Counted from the stretch's first letter, positions 44,413 through 53,300 are shown. The stretch is DNA of 64,000 bases from JAPUEK01 sp963815355 (GCA_963815355.1 CAWFGJ010000002.1:62001-126000), one strand, 5' to 3'. The notes: generated from the sequence alone by a model not told the origin. A program made the numbers and translations.

Positions 44413-44439
44413 GGAAAGGCCCCGGAGAAATCCGGGGCC
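44413..44439. repeat. Second copy of the 27-bp terminator repeat
   Basis: Exact duplicate of 43065-43091, including the GGCCCCGG/CCGGGGCC stem and AGAAAT loop, but followed by ATTTG in place of TTTCT. It lies 69 bp past the dctM stop. The two copies flank the lower-GC segment as direct repeats. Confidence 0.85.
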
Positions 44440-44508
44440 ATTTGCTTTGGTGCGGTTCGGCTGTGTCGCGGTCTGGAACGGGGGGCCGGGTTGGCCCCCC
44501 GAGGGGGA

Positions 44509-46245
44509 TCAGGGGTTGATCACCGGTGCGCCGAGTTTGGGTGCTCCCAACGCAGGTGCTCCCAACGCGGGCGCACCCAACGCAGGTGCTCCCAAAGCGG
44601 GGGCGCCATTGATGCCGCCGGGGGCGCCAAGGGTGGGCAGACCCGGCAGGATGATTTCAACCGTCGACGGGTCAACCACCTTGCCTTTGTAGTGCATGAC
44701 CATCTGCGGGAAGGCGATGGTCAGGCCGATCATCGCCACCTGAATGATCACAAAGGGCACGGCCCCCCAGTAGATCTGCCCGGTGGTCACGCCGTCCATC
44801 TGCTTGCCGGTCACCTTGTCCTCATAGCTGGATTTCGGTGCGACCGAGCGCAGATAGAACAGCGCAAAGCCAAAGGGCGGGTGCATGAACGAGGTCTGCA
44901 TGTTGACCCCAAGGATGATCCCGAACCAGATCAGGTCGATGCCAAGCGCTTGGGCCGGGGGCACCAGCAAGGGCACGATGATGAAGGCCAGCTCAAAGAA
45001 GTCGAGGAAGAACGCCAGCAGGAACACAAGGATCGACACAAAGATCAGGAAGCCCGTCTGCCCGCCCGGCAGCCCGGTCAGCAGATGTTCCACCCAGACA
45101 TGCCCGTTCACCCCGTAGAAGGTCAGCGAGAACACCCGCGCGCCGACAAGGATGAACATGACAAAGGCCGAAAGCCGAGTGGTGGACACAAGCGCCTGAC
45201 TGACAACGGCGTAGTTCAGCCGGTGCTTCATCGCGGCCAGCACCAGCGCGCCCAAGGCCCCCATCGCCCCGCCTTCGGTGGGCGTGGCAATCCCCAGAAA
45301 GATCGTGCCCAGCACCAGAAAGATCAGCGCCAGCGGCGGGATCAGCACCATGATCACCTGTTGGGCCAGACGGCTCATCAGGTTCAACCCCGACGCCTTG
45401 TCGACCACGGCGGCCACATAGATCACCAGAATGCCAAGCGCGGCCCCGATGATATCGGCATTGGCACCTTGGCTGGCATAAAGCCATTTATGCGCGCCGT
45501 AGCCGATGGCCACACAGGCCGCGATGGCCACCAGAAGCGAGGTGACCCCGCGCCCCAGCGTGCGGGCTTCGGGTGGCAGCGCAGGCACCCATGTCGGGCG
45601 AAACACTGACACGAGGAACACATAGCCCACATAGAGCCCGGTCAGAACCAGACCGGGGATCATCGCGCCCTTGTACATGTCGCCCACCGACCGGCCCAGC
45701 TGGTCGGCCAGAACGATCAGCACCAGCGAGGGCGGGATGATCTGCGCCAGCGTGCCCGAGGCCGCAATCACCCCCGAGGCCACGCGCCGGTCATAGCCAT
45801 AGCGCAGCATGATCGGCAGCGAGATCAGCCCCATGGCGATGACAGACGCCGCGACAACCCCGGTGGTCGCCGCCAGAAGCGCGCCGACAAAGATCACCGC
45901 ATAGGCCAGACCGCCCCGGATCGGCCCGAACAACTGGCCGACCGTATCCAGCAGATCCTCTGCCATGCCAGAGCGTTCCAGCACGATGCCCATGAAGGTA
46001 AAGAAGGGGATGGCCAATAATGTCTCATTCGACATGACCCCCCAGAGGCGTTGGGGCATGGTGAAGAGCAAGGGCCAGTCCAGAGTGATCGAATTGGCCG
46101 AATAGGGCGCAAGCCAGACGCCGATGGCAAAGAAGATCAAGCCGTTGGCCGCCAGCGAAAACGCCACCGGGTAGCCAATCAGCAGGAACACAACAAGGCT
46201 TAGGAACATGATTGGCGCCATGTTCAAGGCAATAAATTCAATCAT
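44509..46245 (-). CDS. dctM: TRAP transporter large permease subunit DctM
   Basis: 578 residues, 12 or more transmembrane helices, starting within the dctQ stop codon (ATGA). It is the ion-coupled transport subunit of a TRAP system (YPVAFSLAANGLIFFAIG; GALLAATTGVVAASVIAMG; ASGTLAQIIPPSLVLIVLA; TPTEGGAMGALGAL; NMQTSFMHPPFGFALFY). The likely binding protein is the TakP-like product. An unusual C-terminal tail after residue 545 has five near-identical LGAPA pentapeptides encoded by 15-bp tandem repeats (44525-44599). Confidence 0.93.
   Translation of the reverse strand: MIEFIALNMAPIMFLSLVVFLLIGYPVAFSLAANGLIFFAIGVWLAPYSANSITLDWPLLFTMPQRLWGVMSNETLLAIPFFTFMGIVLERSGMAEDLLDTVGQLFGPIRGGLAYAVIFVGALLAATTGVVAASVIAMGLISLPIMLRYGYDRRVASGVIAASGTLAQIIPPSLVLIVLADQLGRSVGDMYKGAMIPGLVLTGLYVGYVFLVSVFRPTWVPALPPEARTLGRGVTSLLVAIAACVAIGYGAHKWLYASQGANADIIGAALGILVIYVAAVVDKASGLNLMSRLAQQVIMVLIPPLALIFLVLGTIFLGIATPTEGGAMGALGALVLAAMKHRLNYAVVSQALVSTTRLSAFVMFILVGARVFSLTFYGVNGHVWVEHLLTGLPGGQTGFLIFVSILVFLLAFFLDFFELAFIIVPLLVPPAQALGIDLIWFGIILGVNMQTSFMHPPFGFALFYLRSVAPKSSYEDKVTGKQMDGVTTGQIYWGAVPFVIIQVAMIGLTIAFPQMVMHYKGKVVDPSTVEIILPGLPTLGAPGGINGAPALGAPALGAPALGAPALGAPKLGAPVINP
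44525..44599 (-). repeat. 15-bp tandem repeats encoding LGAPA in the DctM tail
   Basis: Five 15-base units start at 44525, 44540, 44555, 44570 and 44585; the clearest are GGTGCTCCCAACGCA, GGTGCTCCCAACGCG and GGCGCACCCAACGCA. In the minus-strand frame each encodes Leu-Gly-Ala-Pro plus Ala, Lys or Val. In-frame units allow copy number to vary without disrupting the gene. Confidence 0.8.
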
Positions 46246-46862
46246 TTGCGGGCCCCTTTTGCGTCTTTGAGGGCCGCAAGGCGGGCCACTTCGGCGGCGA
46301 GTGCCGCGCCTTCCAGTTCCGCCGCCTGATGGGCCGAGACAAAGGGATGCGGGTCTTCCATCAGCCCCTGCATGATCGCAATTTTCTTGAAGATCTCAGA
46401 GAACGCCTGAAACACCAGCAAGATAAAGCCCGCCGCCAGAAGCGCGCGGGCAGGCCAGATCAGCAATCCGCCCGCATTGGTGGAAATCTGGCCGATCTTG
46501 TAGGCCTGCCACGCATAGGGCACCAACATCCAGCTCATCAGCACCACAAATGGCAACAAGAAGAAGATATGGCCCAGAAGGTCGATCCAGTGTTGCGTGC
46601 GCCGCGTGCGGGTGCCGTAAAAGATGTCGATGCGGATGTGTTCATTCTGTTTCAGCGTGTAGGCCGCCGCCAGCAGGAACGCGGCACCGAAAAGATACCA
46701 TTGCAGTTCCAGCCAAGCGTTCGACGACATGTTGAACGCCTTACGAATGATCGCGTTGGTTGCAGAGACCAGAACCGCCACCAGAATAAGCCACATGACG
46801 GCCTTTCCGATGGCTTCGTTCATTCGGTCGATCGCGCGGCAGACCGCGAGAATGGGTTGCAT
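46242..46862 (-). CDS. dctQ: TRAP transporter small permease subunit DctQ
   Basis: 206 residues, four transmembrane helices (about 18-38, 55-72, 98-118, 140-160) typical of DctQ: SNAWLELQWYLFGAAFLLAAAYTLKQNEHIRID is the family core and DIFYGTRTRR follows. It couples with dctM by a 4-bp overlap. The C-terminal 40 residues are a charged extension. An operator-like sequence shared with takP lies about 70 bp upstream. Confidence 0.9.
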   Translation of the reverse strand: MQPILAVCRAIDRMNEAIGKAVMWLILVAVLVSATNAIIRKAFNMSSNAWLELQWYLFGAAFLLAAAYTLKQNEHIRIDIFYGTRTRRTQHWIDLLGHIFFLLPFVVLMSWMLVPYAWQAYKIGQISTNAGGLLIWPARALLAAGFILLVFQAFSEIFKKIAIMQGLMEDPHPFVSAHQAAELEGAALAAEVARLAALKDAKGARK

Positions 46863-46929
46863 GCGGTTGTCCTCCCCTGAATGGCACGTTTCGTGCGCTT
46901 TTTGGTTGGTCGTCTTGGGTTTTGTGAAA

Positions 46930-46952
46930 GTGGTAAGAAAAGTTGTCCAATT
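46930..46952 (-). promoter_or_regulatory. Operator-like sequence upstream of dctQM shared with takP
   Basis: GTGGTAAG, AAAAGTT and GTCCAATT follow each other here, matching the takP upstream element at 18 of 23 positions. It is 68 bp before the dctQ start. The symmetry is weaker than in the takP copy. Confidence 0.5.
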
Positions 46953-47048
46953 ATCGGAGTTTGATGCCGTTCGTCAATTGTCTCCTTTCGCACTCTCCTC
47001 AAGCCCGGTCGGCAAGGACCGCCACTAGCGCCCCGCCCACACGCCGCG

Positions 47049-47435
47049 TCAGTGGCGCTCGATCAGGTCCCAGCGGTTGCCGAACGGGTCGCGCCAAACG
47101 GCGACGATGCCATAGGGCTCATGGCGGGGCTCTTCTTCAAACTCTACCCCGGCGGCGCGCATCTGGCTATGATCTCGTGCAAAATCATCGGTTTGCAGGA
47201 ACAGCCAGACCCGCCCGCCGCCTTGGGCCCCGATGACCGCGCGCTGGGCGGCAGTTTCGGCGCGGGCCAGAATGATCTGACAGCCGCCGCCCGGTGGCTG
47301 GACGCTGACCCAGCGTTTGGCGCCCTGCGGCTCATCCGCGGTCAGCACAAAGCCCATTTTGTCGCAGTAAAAGGCAATGGCTTGGTCGTAATCGGGCACT
47401 ACGATGGACAGGGCGGCAAGTGCTGCTCCGGTCAT
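47049..47435 (-). CDS. VOC superfamily (glyoxalase/bleomycin resistance-like) protein
   Basis: 128 residues of one VOC module: IVVPDYDQAIAFYCDKMGFVL, then WVSVQPPGGGCQIILARA and YGIVAVWRDPFGNRWDLIER. The WRDPFGNRWDL end is typical of the PF00903 group. Its start overlaps the bpt stop by ATGA. Metal ligands are only partly evident, and no substrate can be assigned. Confidence 0.85.
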   Translation of the reverse strand: MTGAALAALSIVVPDYDQAIAFYCDKMGFVLTADEPQGAKRWVSVQPPGGGCQIILARAETAAQRAVIGAQGGGRVWLFLQTDDFARDHSQMRAAGVEFEEEPRHEPYGIVAVWRDPFGNRWDLIERH

Positions 47436-48268
47436 TCGCGGTTACCCCGGGCATCGGGCAGGGCGATGCGGGCGACTTGCTCGGCAATGGGATCGACCGA
47501 CAGCGGGTGCAGTTCCGCCCGGTGGTCGGCGGGCTCTCCGATCGGTTGCCACGCGCCGTTCTTGTAGATTTCCAGCGCATTGAACCCGGCTTTGTAGCCC
47601 ATCTTGCGGCTGCCCGGCACCCAGTAGCCAAGGTAGATATAGGGCAGGCCCGCCTCACGCGCGATATTGATGTGGTCAAGGATGGCAAAGGTGCCAAGGC
47701 TAAGGGCCTGCAACGAGGGGTCATAAAAGCTGTAGACCATCGACAACCCGTCATCGAACACATCCGTCAGCGATACGGCGGCCAGCGGGCGGCCTTTCTC
47801 ACCGGGGCCTGCGGGGCGGGTGTATTCGATGACGCGGCTTTTGATCGGGGTTTCCTCGATCATCGCGGCAAATTCGAACACGTCCATATCGGCCATGCCG
47901 CCATCGGCGTGGCGGGCGTCGAGGTAGCGGCGAAAGAGCGAGAACTGATCTTCGGTGGCCCAAGGTGAGGTGGCATTGCGGCGCAGATGGGCATTGGCCT
48001 TGATCAGCCGTTTGTGGGTGCGCGAGGGTTCAAAGTCGGCCACACGGATGCGGGCGGACAGGCAGGCGGAACATTCCGCGCAAGACGGGCGATAGAGCAC
48101 ATTCTGGCTGCGGCGAAAGCCTTGTTTGGACAGCGCGTCATTCAGCGTCTGGGCCTGATCCCCTTGCAGGGCAGTAAACAGCTTTCGTTCCATCCGGCCC
48201 TCAAGATAGGGGCACGGTTGGGGCGCTGTGACATAAAACTGGGGCGCGATCGGAAGAGTGTGACGCAT
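47432..48268 (-). CDS. bpt: Aspartate/glutamate leucyltransferase Bpt
   Basis: 278 residues of the ATE/Bpt family, which adds Leu from Leu-tRNA to proteins with N-terminal Asp or Glu, marking them for ClpAP through ClpS (bacterial N-end rule). FYVTAPQPCPYLEGRMERK, YRPSCAECSACLSARI with clustered Cys, and GLSMVYSFYDPSLQALSLGTF plus YIYLGYWVPGSRKMGYKAGF are diagnostic. It is followed by the coupled VOC gene. Confidence 0.94.
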   Translation of the reverse strand: MRHTLPIAPQFYVTAPQPCPYLEGRMERKLFTALQGDQAQTLNDALSKQGFRRSQNVLYRPSCAECSACLSARIRVADFEPSRTHKRLIKANAHLRRNATSPWATEDQFSLFRRYLDARHADGGMADMDVFEFAAMIEETPIKSRVIEYTRPAGPGEKGRPLAAVSLTDVFDDGLSMVYSFYDPSLQALSLGTFAILDHINIAREAGLPYIYLGYWVPGSRKMGYKAGFNALEIYKNGAWQPIGEPADHRAELHPLSVDPIAEQVARIALPDARGNRE

Positions 48269-48355
48269 GTCTCGGTCAGTTTTGACTGGAATGGCGTCAG
48301 GTTAGCAAGGCAAGTCCCTGCCGCCAAGGAGAACTTGGGCCTTTGGCAGCAAGAA

Positions 48356-48388
48356 GGCCTCCGCCTTGGGGGGCGGAGGCCGGATTTT
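48356..48388. terminator. Terminator between DUF2852 and bpt genes
   Basis: GGCCTCCGCC (48356-48365) and GGCGGAGGCC (48372-48381) form a perfect 10-bp stem with loop TTGGGG, followed on the plus strand by GGATTTT. On the minus strand it lies just past the DUF2852 stop codon. Confidence 0.65.
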
Positions 48389-48441
48389 GCCGAAGTTGCA
48401 GGCGAATTGCGCCGGGGAGGGCGGCGCAATCCTGCGTGGTC

Positions 48442-48918
48442 TTAGTATTCGCCGGTGCGGGGCGCCTCGGTGCCAGCGGGCTTGGCGGCCTCGCCCGCGT
48501 CCGCGGTGCGGTTGGCGGTGGCGCGGTCTTGCATGAAGGCGTCGAACTCGGACTTGTCCTTGGCGTCGCGCAGACGTTGCAGGAAGCTTTCAAAGGCCGA
48601 CTGCTCGTCTTCCAGACGGCGCAGCATGTCGGACTTATAGCTGTCGAAGGCGGCGTTGCCCGAGGGGCGCATGGCCCGCATATGGCCCCAATGGGCGTGG
48701 CGGTCAGCGCGGCGTTGGGCGCAGGCGGAACGGTTGAACATGCGTTTGCTCCAGATCATATAAGCGAGAAGACCAAGGCCGACCGGCCAGAAGAAGATGA
48801 ACCCAAGCACCATGGCTGCAAGCCAGGCGCCTTTGCCCTTGTCGTCCAGCCAGGCCTCGGCCTGACGAAGCCGGTTGAAAAAGCCGCCGGGTGCGGCGGT
48901 CGTCGGATAGCTTTGCAT
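48442..48918 (-). CDS. DUF2852 domain-containing membrane protein
   Basis: 158 residues from the ATG at 48918 with AAAGGAAAC upstream. It has two close hydrophobic segments (about residues 28-55: KGAWLAAMVLGFIFFWPVGL) followed by a long charged helical region (residues 95-135: RRLEDEQSAFESFLQRLRDAKDKSEFDAFM) that matches DUF2852, a family found in alphaproteobacteria. Function unknown. The charged part probably lies in the cytoplasm. Confidence 0.85.
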   Translation of the reverse strand: MQSYPTTAAPGGFFNRLRQAEAWLDDKGKGAWLAAMVLGFIFFWPVGLGLLAYMIWSKRMFNRSACAQRRADRHAHWGHMRAMRPSGNAAFDSYKSDMLRRLEDEQSAFESFLQRLRDAKDKSEFDAFMQDRATANRTADAGEAAKPAGTEAPRTGEY

Positions 48919-49077
48919 CGGCGGGGTTTCCTTTGTTGCGATGGCGAACAGGTAATGTGAATGTCTTTCACATGAACCAAGATGCACATGCGGGCCGCTG
49001 CAATCAAGGGGTATGTTAAAGAAATTTACATCGCCGGACGGCAGGGCCATTTCCGGGCAAAAGTGCGCCTTTGGGGC

Positions 49078-49548
49078 TCAGGCGGTAAAGCGGGCGAGGG
49101 TCGCGCCCGTGATGGCCTGCAAGCGGGCGGGGGCAATCGCGAAGATGTGCCGCGGGGTGCCTGCCGCCGCCCAAACGGTGTCAAAACCCAAAAGGCCGGC
49201 GTCGATCCAAAGGGGCAGGGGTGTCAGGTGGCCAAGCGGGGCCACCCCACCGATGGCAAAGCCGGTGATCGCGCGGACCTGCTCGGGGCTGGCGCGGCCC
49301 AAAGGCTCGCCCGCCAAAAGGGCGGCGGTGGCCAGATCAACCTGCTGCCCGCCCGGGGTCAGAAACAGGAACAAACCACCGCTGACCTCACCCCGAAACA
49401 GGATGGATTTCACGATCTGGTCCAAGGCGCAGCCTGCCGCTGCCGCGGCTTGGGCGGCAGTGCGGGTTTCGCCCGGCATCTCCAGCGGGGCGGCGGGCGC
49501 CCCCGCGGCAGTCAGGGCCGCGATCACCCGTTGCAGGCTTTTGGACAT
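49078..49548 (-). CDS. YbaK/EbsC family aminoacyl-tRNA deacylase
   Basis: 156 residues from the ATG at 49548 with GGAGAG upstream. It belongs to the YbaK/ProX family that clears misacylated tRNA. IVKSILFRGEVSGGLFLFLTPGG carries the catalytic Lys, with AIGGVAPLGHLTPLPLWID and the Gly-rich end typical of the group. The amino acid specificity (Cys-tRNAPro or Ala-tRNAPro) cannot be fixed. It is divergent from glnE. Confidence 0.88.
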   Translation of the reverse strand: MSKSLQRVIAALTAAGAPAAPLEMPGETRTAAQAAAAAGCALDQIVKSILFRGEVSGGLFLFLTPGGQQVDLATAALLAGEPLGRASPEQVRAITGFAIGGVAPLGHLTPLPLWIDAGLLGFDTVWAAAGTPRHIFAIAPARLQAITGATLARFTA

Positions 49549-49654
49549 GGGCACTCTCCACCAGACGGGCCACCAAGCCGCCCGCTTATGGCCCGCGCGG
49601 GGGCCTGCGCGCAAGACCGTTGACCCTGCCCGCGCCGGGCCGCAAGGTGGGCGT

Positions 49655-52444
49655 ATGAGCCAGAATTTCGCCTCCCGCCTGACCCGTTCGCCCCGCGCCT
49701 ATGAGCCGGAGCCTGCCGCCGAGATCGCCCGCAGCTTTGCCGACCTGCCGCCAGAGGTGGCGGGTTTGCTGGCGGCCACCGCCGGGTGCAGCCCCTATCT
49801 GCGCGGCCTGATGGAGCGCGAGGCCGACTGGCTTCGCGCCGCCTTGGCCGGCGCGCCAGAGACGGCCTTTGCCGCGATCCTGACCGGGCTTGGGCCGGTG
49901 CCGCTGGACCAGTTGGGCGACGCGCTGCGGCAGGCCAAGCGGCGGGCAGCGTTGTTGACGGCACTGGCCGATCTGGGCGGGGTCTGGGGCGGGATGCAGG
50001 TTACCGGGGCTTTGACCGATCTGGCCGACCGGGCGGTGCATCTTAGCCTGACGCGGCTGGTCGCCGAAGAGATCCGGCGCGGCAAACTGCCCGGCGCGCG
50101 GCCAGAGGATGCCGAAACTGCGGGCGGCATGGTGGCTTTGGCGATGGGCAAGATGGGCGCTGGCGAGTTGAACTATTCGTCAGACATCGACCTGATCTGC
50201 TTGTTCGATCAGGAGCGGTATCAGGAAGACTGGCAAGAGGCGCGGGCCGCCTTTATCCGCGTCACCCGCAAGATGGCGGCGCTTTTGTCGGACACCACGG
50301 CGGGCGGCTATGTGTTTCGCACCGATCTGCGGCTGCGCCCGGATGCCAGTGTCACGCCGGTCTGCCTGTCGATGGCCTCGGCCGAGGTGTATTATGAAAC
50401 GCAGGGCCGCACGTGGGAACGCGCGGCCTATATCAAGGCGCGCCCCTGTGGCGGTGATCTGGCGGCGGGGGCGCGCTTTGTGCAGGTGCTGACACCGTTC
50501 GTCTGGCGCAAGCACCTCGATTTCGCCGCCATTCAGGATGCCCATGACATGCGGCTGCGTATCCGTGAGCATCGCGGCTTGAACGGGCGGGTCGAAGTTG
50601 AAGGGCACAACATCAAGCTGGGCCTGGGTGGCATTCGTGAGATCGAATTCTTTACCCAGACCCGGCAGTTGATCGCAGGCGGGCGTGACCCGTCGCTGCG
50701 CGATAGCACAACCCTGGGCGGGCTTGCGGCGCTGGCGGCACAGGGCTGGGTGCCGCAGGCGGTGGCGGAAGAGCTGTCGACGCTCTACCTCGCGCACCGC
50801 GAAACCGAGCACCGCTTGCAGATGGTGCATGACGCGCAGACCCACACCTTGCCGGTCACGCCCGAAGGGGTGGCGCGGATCGCGGCCTTTTCGGATCAGG
50901 ACGACGCGGCGTTTCGGGCAGGGCTGTTGGACCGGCTGGCGCGGGTGGACCGGCTGACCGACGGCTTTTTCGCCCCCGGCGATGTGCCCAGCACCCCCGC
51001 CCCCGAGATGTCGGATAAGGCGCGGGCGATTGTGAAGGGCTGGTCGCAATACCCGGCGCTGCGGTCTGACCGGGCGCGGGCGATCTTTCGCAGGCTGAGC
51101 CCGGTCTTGTTGCAACGGCTGACGCGCGCGGCACAACCCGAAGAGGCCTTGGTGGCGCTCGACGGGTTTTTGGCGGGCCTGCCGGCGGGGGTGCAGATCT
51201 TTTCGCTGTTTGACGCCAACCCGACCTTGGTGGATCTGATCGTGGATATCGCGGCGACCTCTCCGGCGCTGGCGTTGTATCTGTCGCGCAACGCGGCGGT
51301 GCTGGATGCGGTGATCGGCGGGTCTTTCTTTGAGGCATGGCCCGGGCGTGGACCGCTGACCGCAGACCTCGTCGCGCGGCTGGCCGAGCAGGGCGATTAT
51401 GAGCGCAAGCTGGACGCCGCCCGGCGCTGGCAGAAAGAATGGCACTTTCGCATCGGCGTGCACCATCTGCGCGGGTTGATCGACGGGTTTGAGGCGGGCA
51501 AAAGCTATGCCGATCTGGCCGAGGCGGTGATCGCGGCCCTTTGGCCCGTCGTGCTGGACGAATTCGCCGAACGTCACGGGCCGGTGCCGGGGCGCGGGGC
51601 GGTGGCTTTGGGGATGGGCAGTCTGGGGGCGGGGCGGCTGAATGCGGGCTCTGATCTGGATCTGATCATCATCTATGACGCGGCTGGGGTTGAGATGTCC
51701 GAAGGCAAGCGCCCTTTGGCCGCACGGCCCTATTATGCGCGGCTGACGCAGGCTTTGGTAACCGCGATGTCGGCGCAAATGGCCGAAGGGCGGCTGTATG
51801 AGGTGGACGTGCGGCTGCGTCCTTCGGGGCGGCAGGGGCCGGTGGCGACCTCGGTCGAAAGCTTTCGCAGCTATCAGGAGACAGAGGCCTGGACGTGGGA
51901 GCATCTGGCGCTGACCCGCGCGCGGGTGATGGCCGGAGAGCCGTCGCTTGCCGAAGAGGTAGAGGCCCTGCGCCGTTCGGTTCTGGCGCACAAAGGCCAA
52001 GGTGCGACGGTGCTGGCTGATGTGGCCGAGATGCGCGAGCGGCTGGCCACCGCGCGGCCGGGCAGCGGGGTCTGGGATGCCAAGCTGGGCCCGGGCCGCA
52101 TTATGGACATCGAATTGCTGGCGCAAACCCTGGCCCTGCGCGCGGCCAACCCGGCCCGCACGGTAGAGCGCCAGATTTCTGCGGGGGGAACGGCTGCAGA
52201 AGTGTCGCAATCAGAGCAGGCCGCGCTTTTGACCGCCTATAGGCTATGTTGGCGTCTTCAGGCGGCGTCGCGGTTGTTGGGCGAGGGCACGGCAGAGGTC
52301 GGCGCGCTGGGCGAAGGGGGGCGCAGCTTTCTTTTGCGCGAAACCGGCGCCGAGACGCCCGAGGCGTTGCGGGCGGCGTTGGAAAAGGCGACACAGGCGG
52401 CGGATCAGGTGATCTCCGGCTTTTTGCTGGGCGAGCGAAGATGA
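49655..52444 (+). CDS. glnE: Bifunctional glutamine synthetase adenylyltransferase/deadenylase GlnE
   Basis: 929 residues from the ATG at 49655 behind AAGGTGGG; the frame is open from 49013 but the extra 214 residues are the antisense of the YbaK gene. Both nucleotidyltransferase halves are evident: first GKMGAGELNYSSDIDLICLFD near residue 175, second MGSLGAGRLNAGSDLDLIIIYD near 660, each with the GS-D-D motif, and GlnE linker regions (YERAAYIKARP, QEAWTWEHLALTRARV-like). It adjusts glutamine synthetase activity in response to nitrogen through PII. Confidence 0.96.
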   Translation: MSQNFASRLTRSPRAYEPEPAAEIARSFADLPPEVAGLLAATAGCSPYLRGLMEREADWLRAALAGAPETAFAAILTGLGPVPLDQLGDALRQAKRRAALLTALADLGGVWGGMQVTGALTDLADRAVHLSLTRLVAEEIRRGKLPGARPEDAETAGGMVALAMGKMGAGELNYSSDIDLICLFDQERYQEDWQEARAAFIRVTRKMAALLSDTTAGGYVFRTDLRLRPDASVTPVCLSMASAEVYYETQGRTWERAAYIKARPCGGDLAAGARFVQVLTPFVWRKHLDFAAIQDAHDMRLRIREHRGLNGRVEVEGHNIKLGLGGIREIEFFTQTRQLIAGGRDPSLRDSTTLGGLAALAAQGWVPQAVAEELSTLYLAHRETEHRLQMVHDAQTHTLPVTPEGVARIAAFSDQDDAAFRAGLLDRLARVDRLTDGFFAPGDVPSTPAPEMSDKARAIVKGWSQYPALRSDRARAIFRRLSPVLLQRLTRAAQPEEALVALDGFLAGLPAGVQIFSLFDANPTLVDLIVDIAATSPALALYLSRNAAVLDAVIGGSFFEAWPGRGPLTADLVARLAEQGDYERKLDAARRWQKEWHFRIGVHHLRGLIDGFEAGKSYADLAEAVIAALWPVVLDEFAERHGPVPGRGAVALGMGSLGAGRLNAGSDLDLIIIYDAAGVEMSEGKRPLAARPYYARLTQALVTAMSAQMAEGRLYEVDVRLRPSGRQGPVATSVESFRSYQETEAWTWEHLALTRARVMAGEPSLAEEVEALRRSVLAHKGQGATVLADVAEMRERLATARPGSGVWDAKLGPGRIMDIELLAQTLALRAANPARTVERQISAGGTAAEVSQSEQAALLTAYRLCWRLQAASRLLGEGTAEVGALGEGGRSFLLRETGAETPEALRAALEKATQAADQVISGFLLGERR

Positions 52445-52469
52445 GGACCAGTCTATGGGGAGGCGCGTG

Positions 52470-52751
52470 ATGGAGCTGTCAAAGGCGGACCCGAAGGGGT
52501 TGGTGCGGGAAAGCTACGCGATTGAGGGGATCACCCTTGGCGAATGCCGCTCGATTTTCATGGACTGGGCGCTCAGCCTGCCCATGGGGGCCGATACGGC
52601 CGAACACTTGCGGGCACTGATCGCCCATTACGGCAGCTTGCCGGGCGGGGCAGAGCATCCGATGACGGGCGTGCTGACCGACGGGCTGCTGGCCCCGCAA
52701 GAGCCAAAGCGCAAGGGCGGGCGCACGGCCCGGATGACGCGCGGTCTGTAA
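52470..52751 (+). CDS. Conserved hypothetical protein downstream of glnE
   Basis: 93 residues from the ATG at 52470 with GGGGAGG upstream. ITLGECRSIFMDWALSLPMG and the basic tail PKRKGGRTARM are its main features. It starts 26 bp after glnE on the same strand, so it is co-transcribed with it. I do not know a named family. One Cys near residue 29 and a predominantly helical body are visible. Confidence 0.7.
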   Translation: MELSKADPKGLVRESYAIEGITLGECRSIFMDWALSLPMGADTAEHLRALIAHYGSLPGGAEHPMTGVLTDGLLAPQEPKRKGGRTARMTRGL

Positions 52752-52820
52752 ACGCGGGCGGCGTGCGGTGGCGGTGTCTCGGGCGGCCAGTCATGGCGCC
52801 CGCTACGCGCTGCGGCTGCC

Positions 52821-53300
52821 TTAACCCGCCGCTGCCGCCTCAAGCCCAGCCACGTCCAGCTTTACCATCCCCATCATCGCTTGCATCACCCGCCCGCTGC
52901 GGTCGCTGGCCAAAAGCCGGGGCAGGGCGCGCGGGATGATCTGCCACGACAGACCAAAGCGGTCTTGCAGCCAGCCACACCGGCTTTCCGTCCCGCCGCC
53001 CTCCAGCAGCGCGGCCCAAAGGCGGTCCACCTCGGCTTGGGTGTCCACATGGATCATGATCGACGCGGCAGGGGTCAGCGCGAAATGCGGCCCGGCGTTC
53101 ATGATGACATAGCTTTGCCCGCACAGCGTGAATTCCACGATAAAGGCTTCGCCTGTGGGGTGGCCAAGCTGAGGGTGCAGCTTGGTGATCTGCGAATTGG
53201 GCAGCAGGCTGCAATAAAGCCGCGCGGCCGCTTCCCCGCCGCTGGCAAACCAGAGGCAGGTGGCAGAACTGGGGGCCGAACTGGGAGCAGAACCTTGCAT
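52821..53300 (-). CDS. VOC family protein (PhnB/3-demethylubiquinone methyltransferase-like)
   Basis: 159 residues. LWFASGGEAAARLYCSLLPNS, FTLCGQSYVIMNAGPHFALTPAASIMIHV and WLQDRFGLSWQIIP match the PF06983 type VOC domain (PhnB-like). The N-terminus repeats SAPSSAPSS. The function of this group is unclear despite the inherited name, and the neighbours give no hint. Confidence 0.85.
   Translation of the reverse strand: MQGSAPSSAPSSATCLWFASGGEAAARLYCSLLPNSQITKLHPQLGHPTGEAFIVEFTLCGQSYVIMNAGPHFALTPAASIMIHVDTQAEVDRLWAALLEGGGTESRCGWLQDRFGLSWQIIPRALPRLLASDRSGRVMQAMMGMVKLDVAGLEAAAAG

Noticed and set aside
44344..45609. Plus-strand frame of 421 codons across dctM
   Set aside because: Antisense of dctM; its repeats mirror the LGAPA-coding units.
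49013..49654. N-terminal extension of glnE
   Set aside because: The extra 214 codons are antisense to the YbaK gene, and the ATG at 49655 has AAGGTGGG and gives a normal GlnE length.
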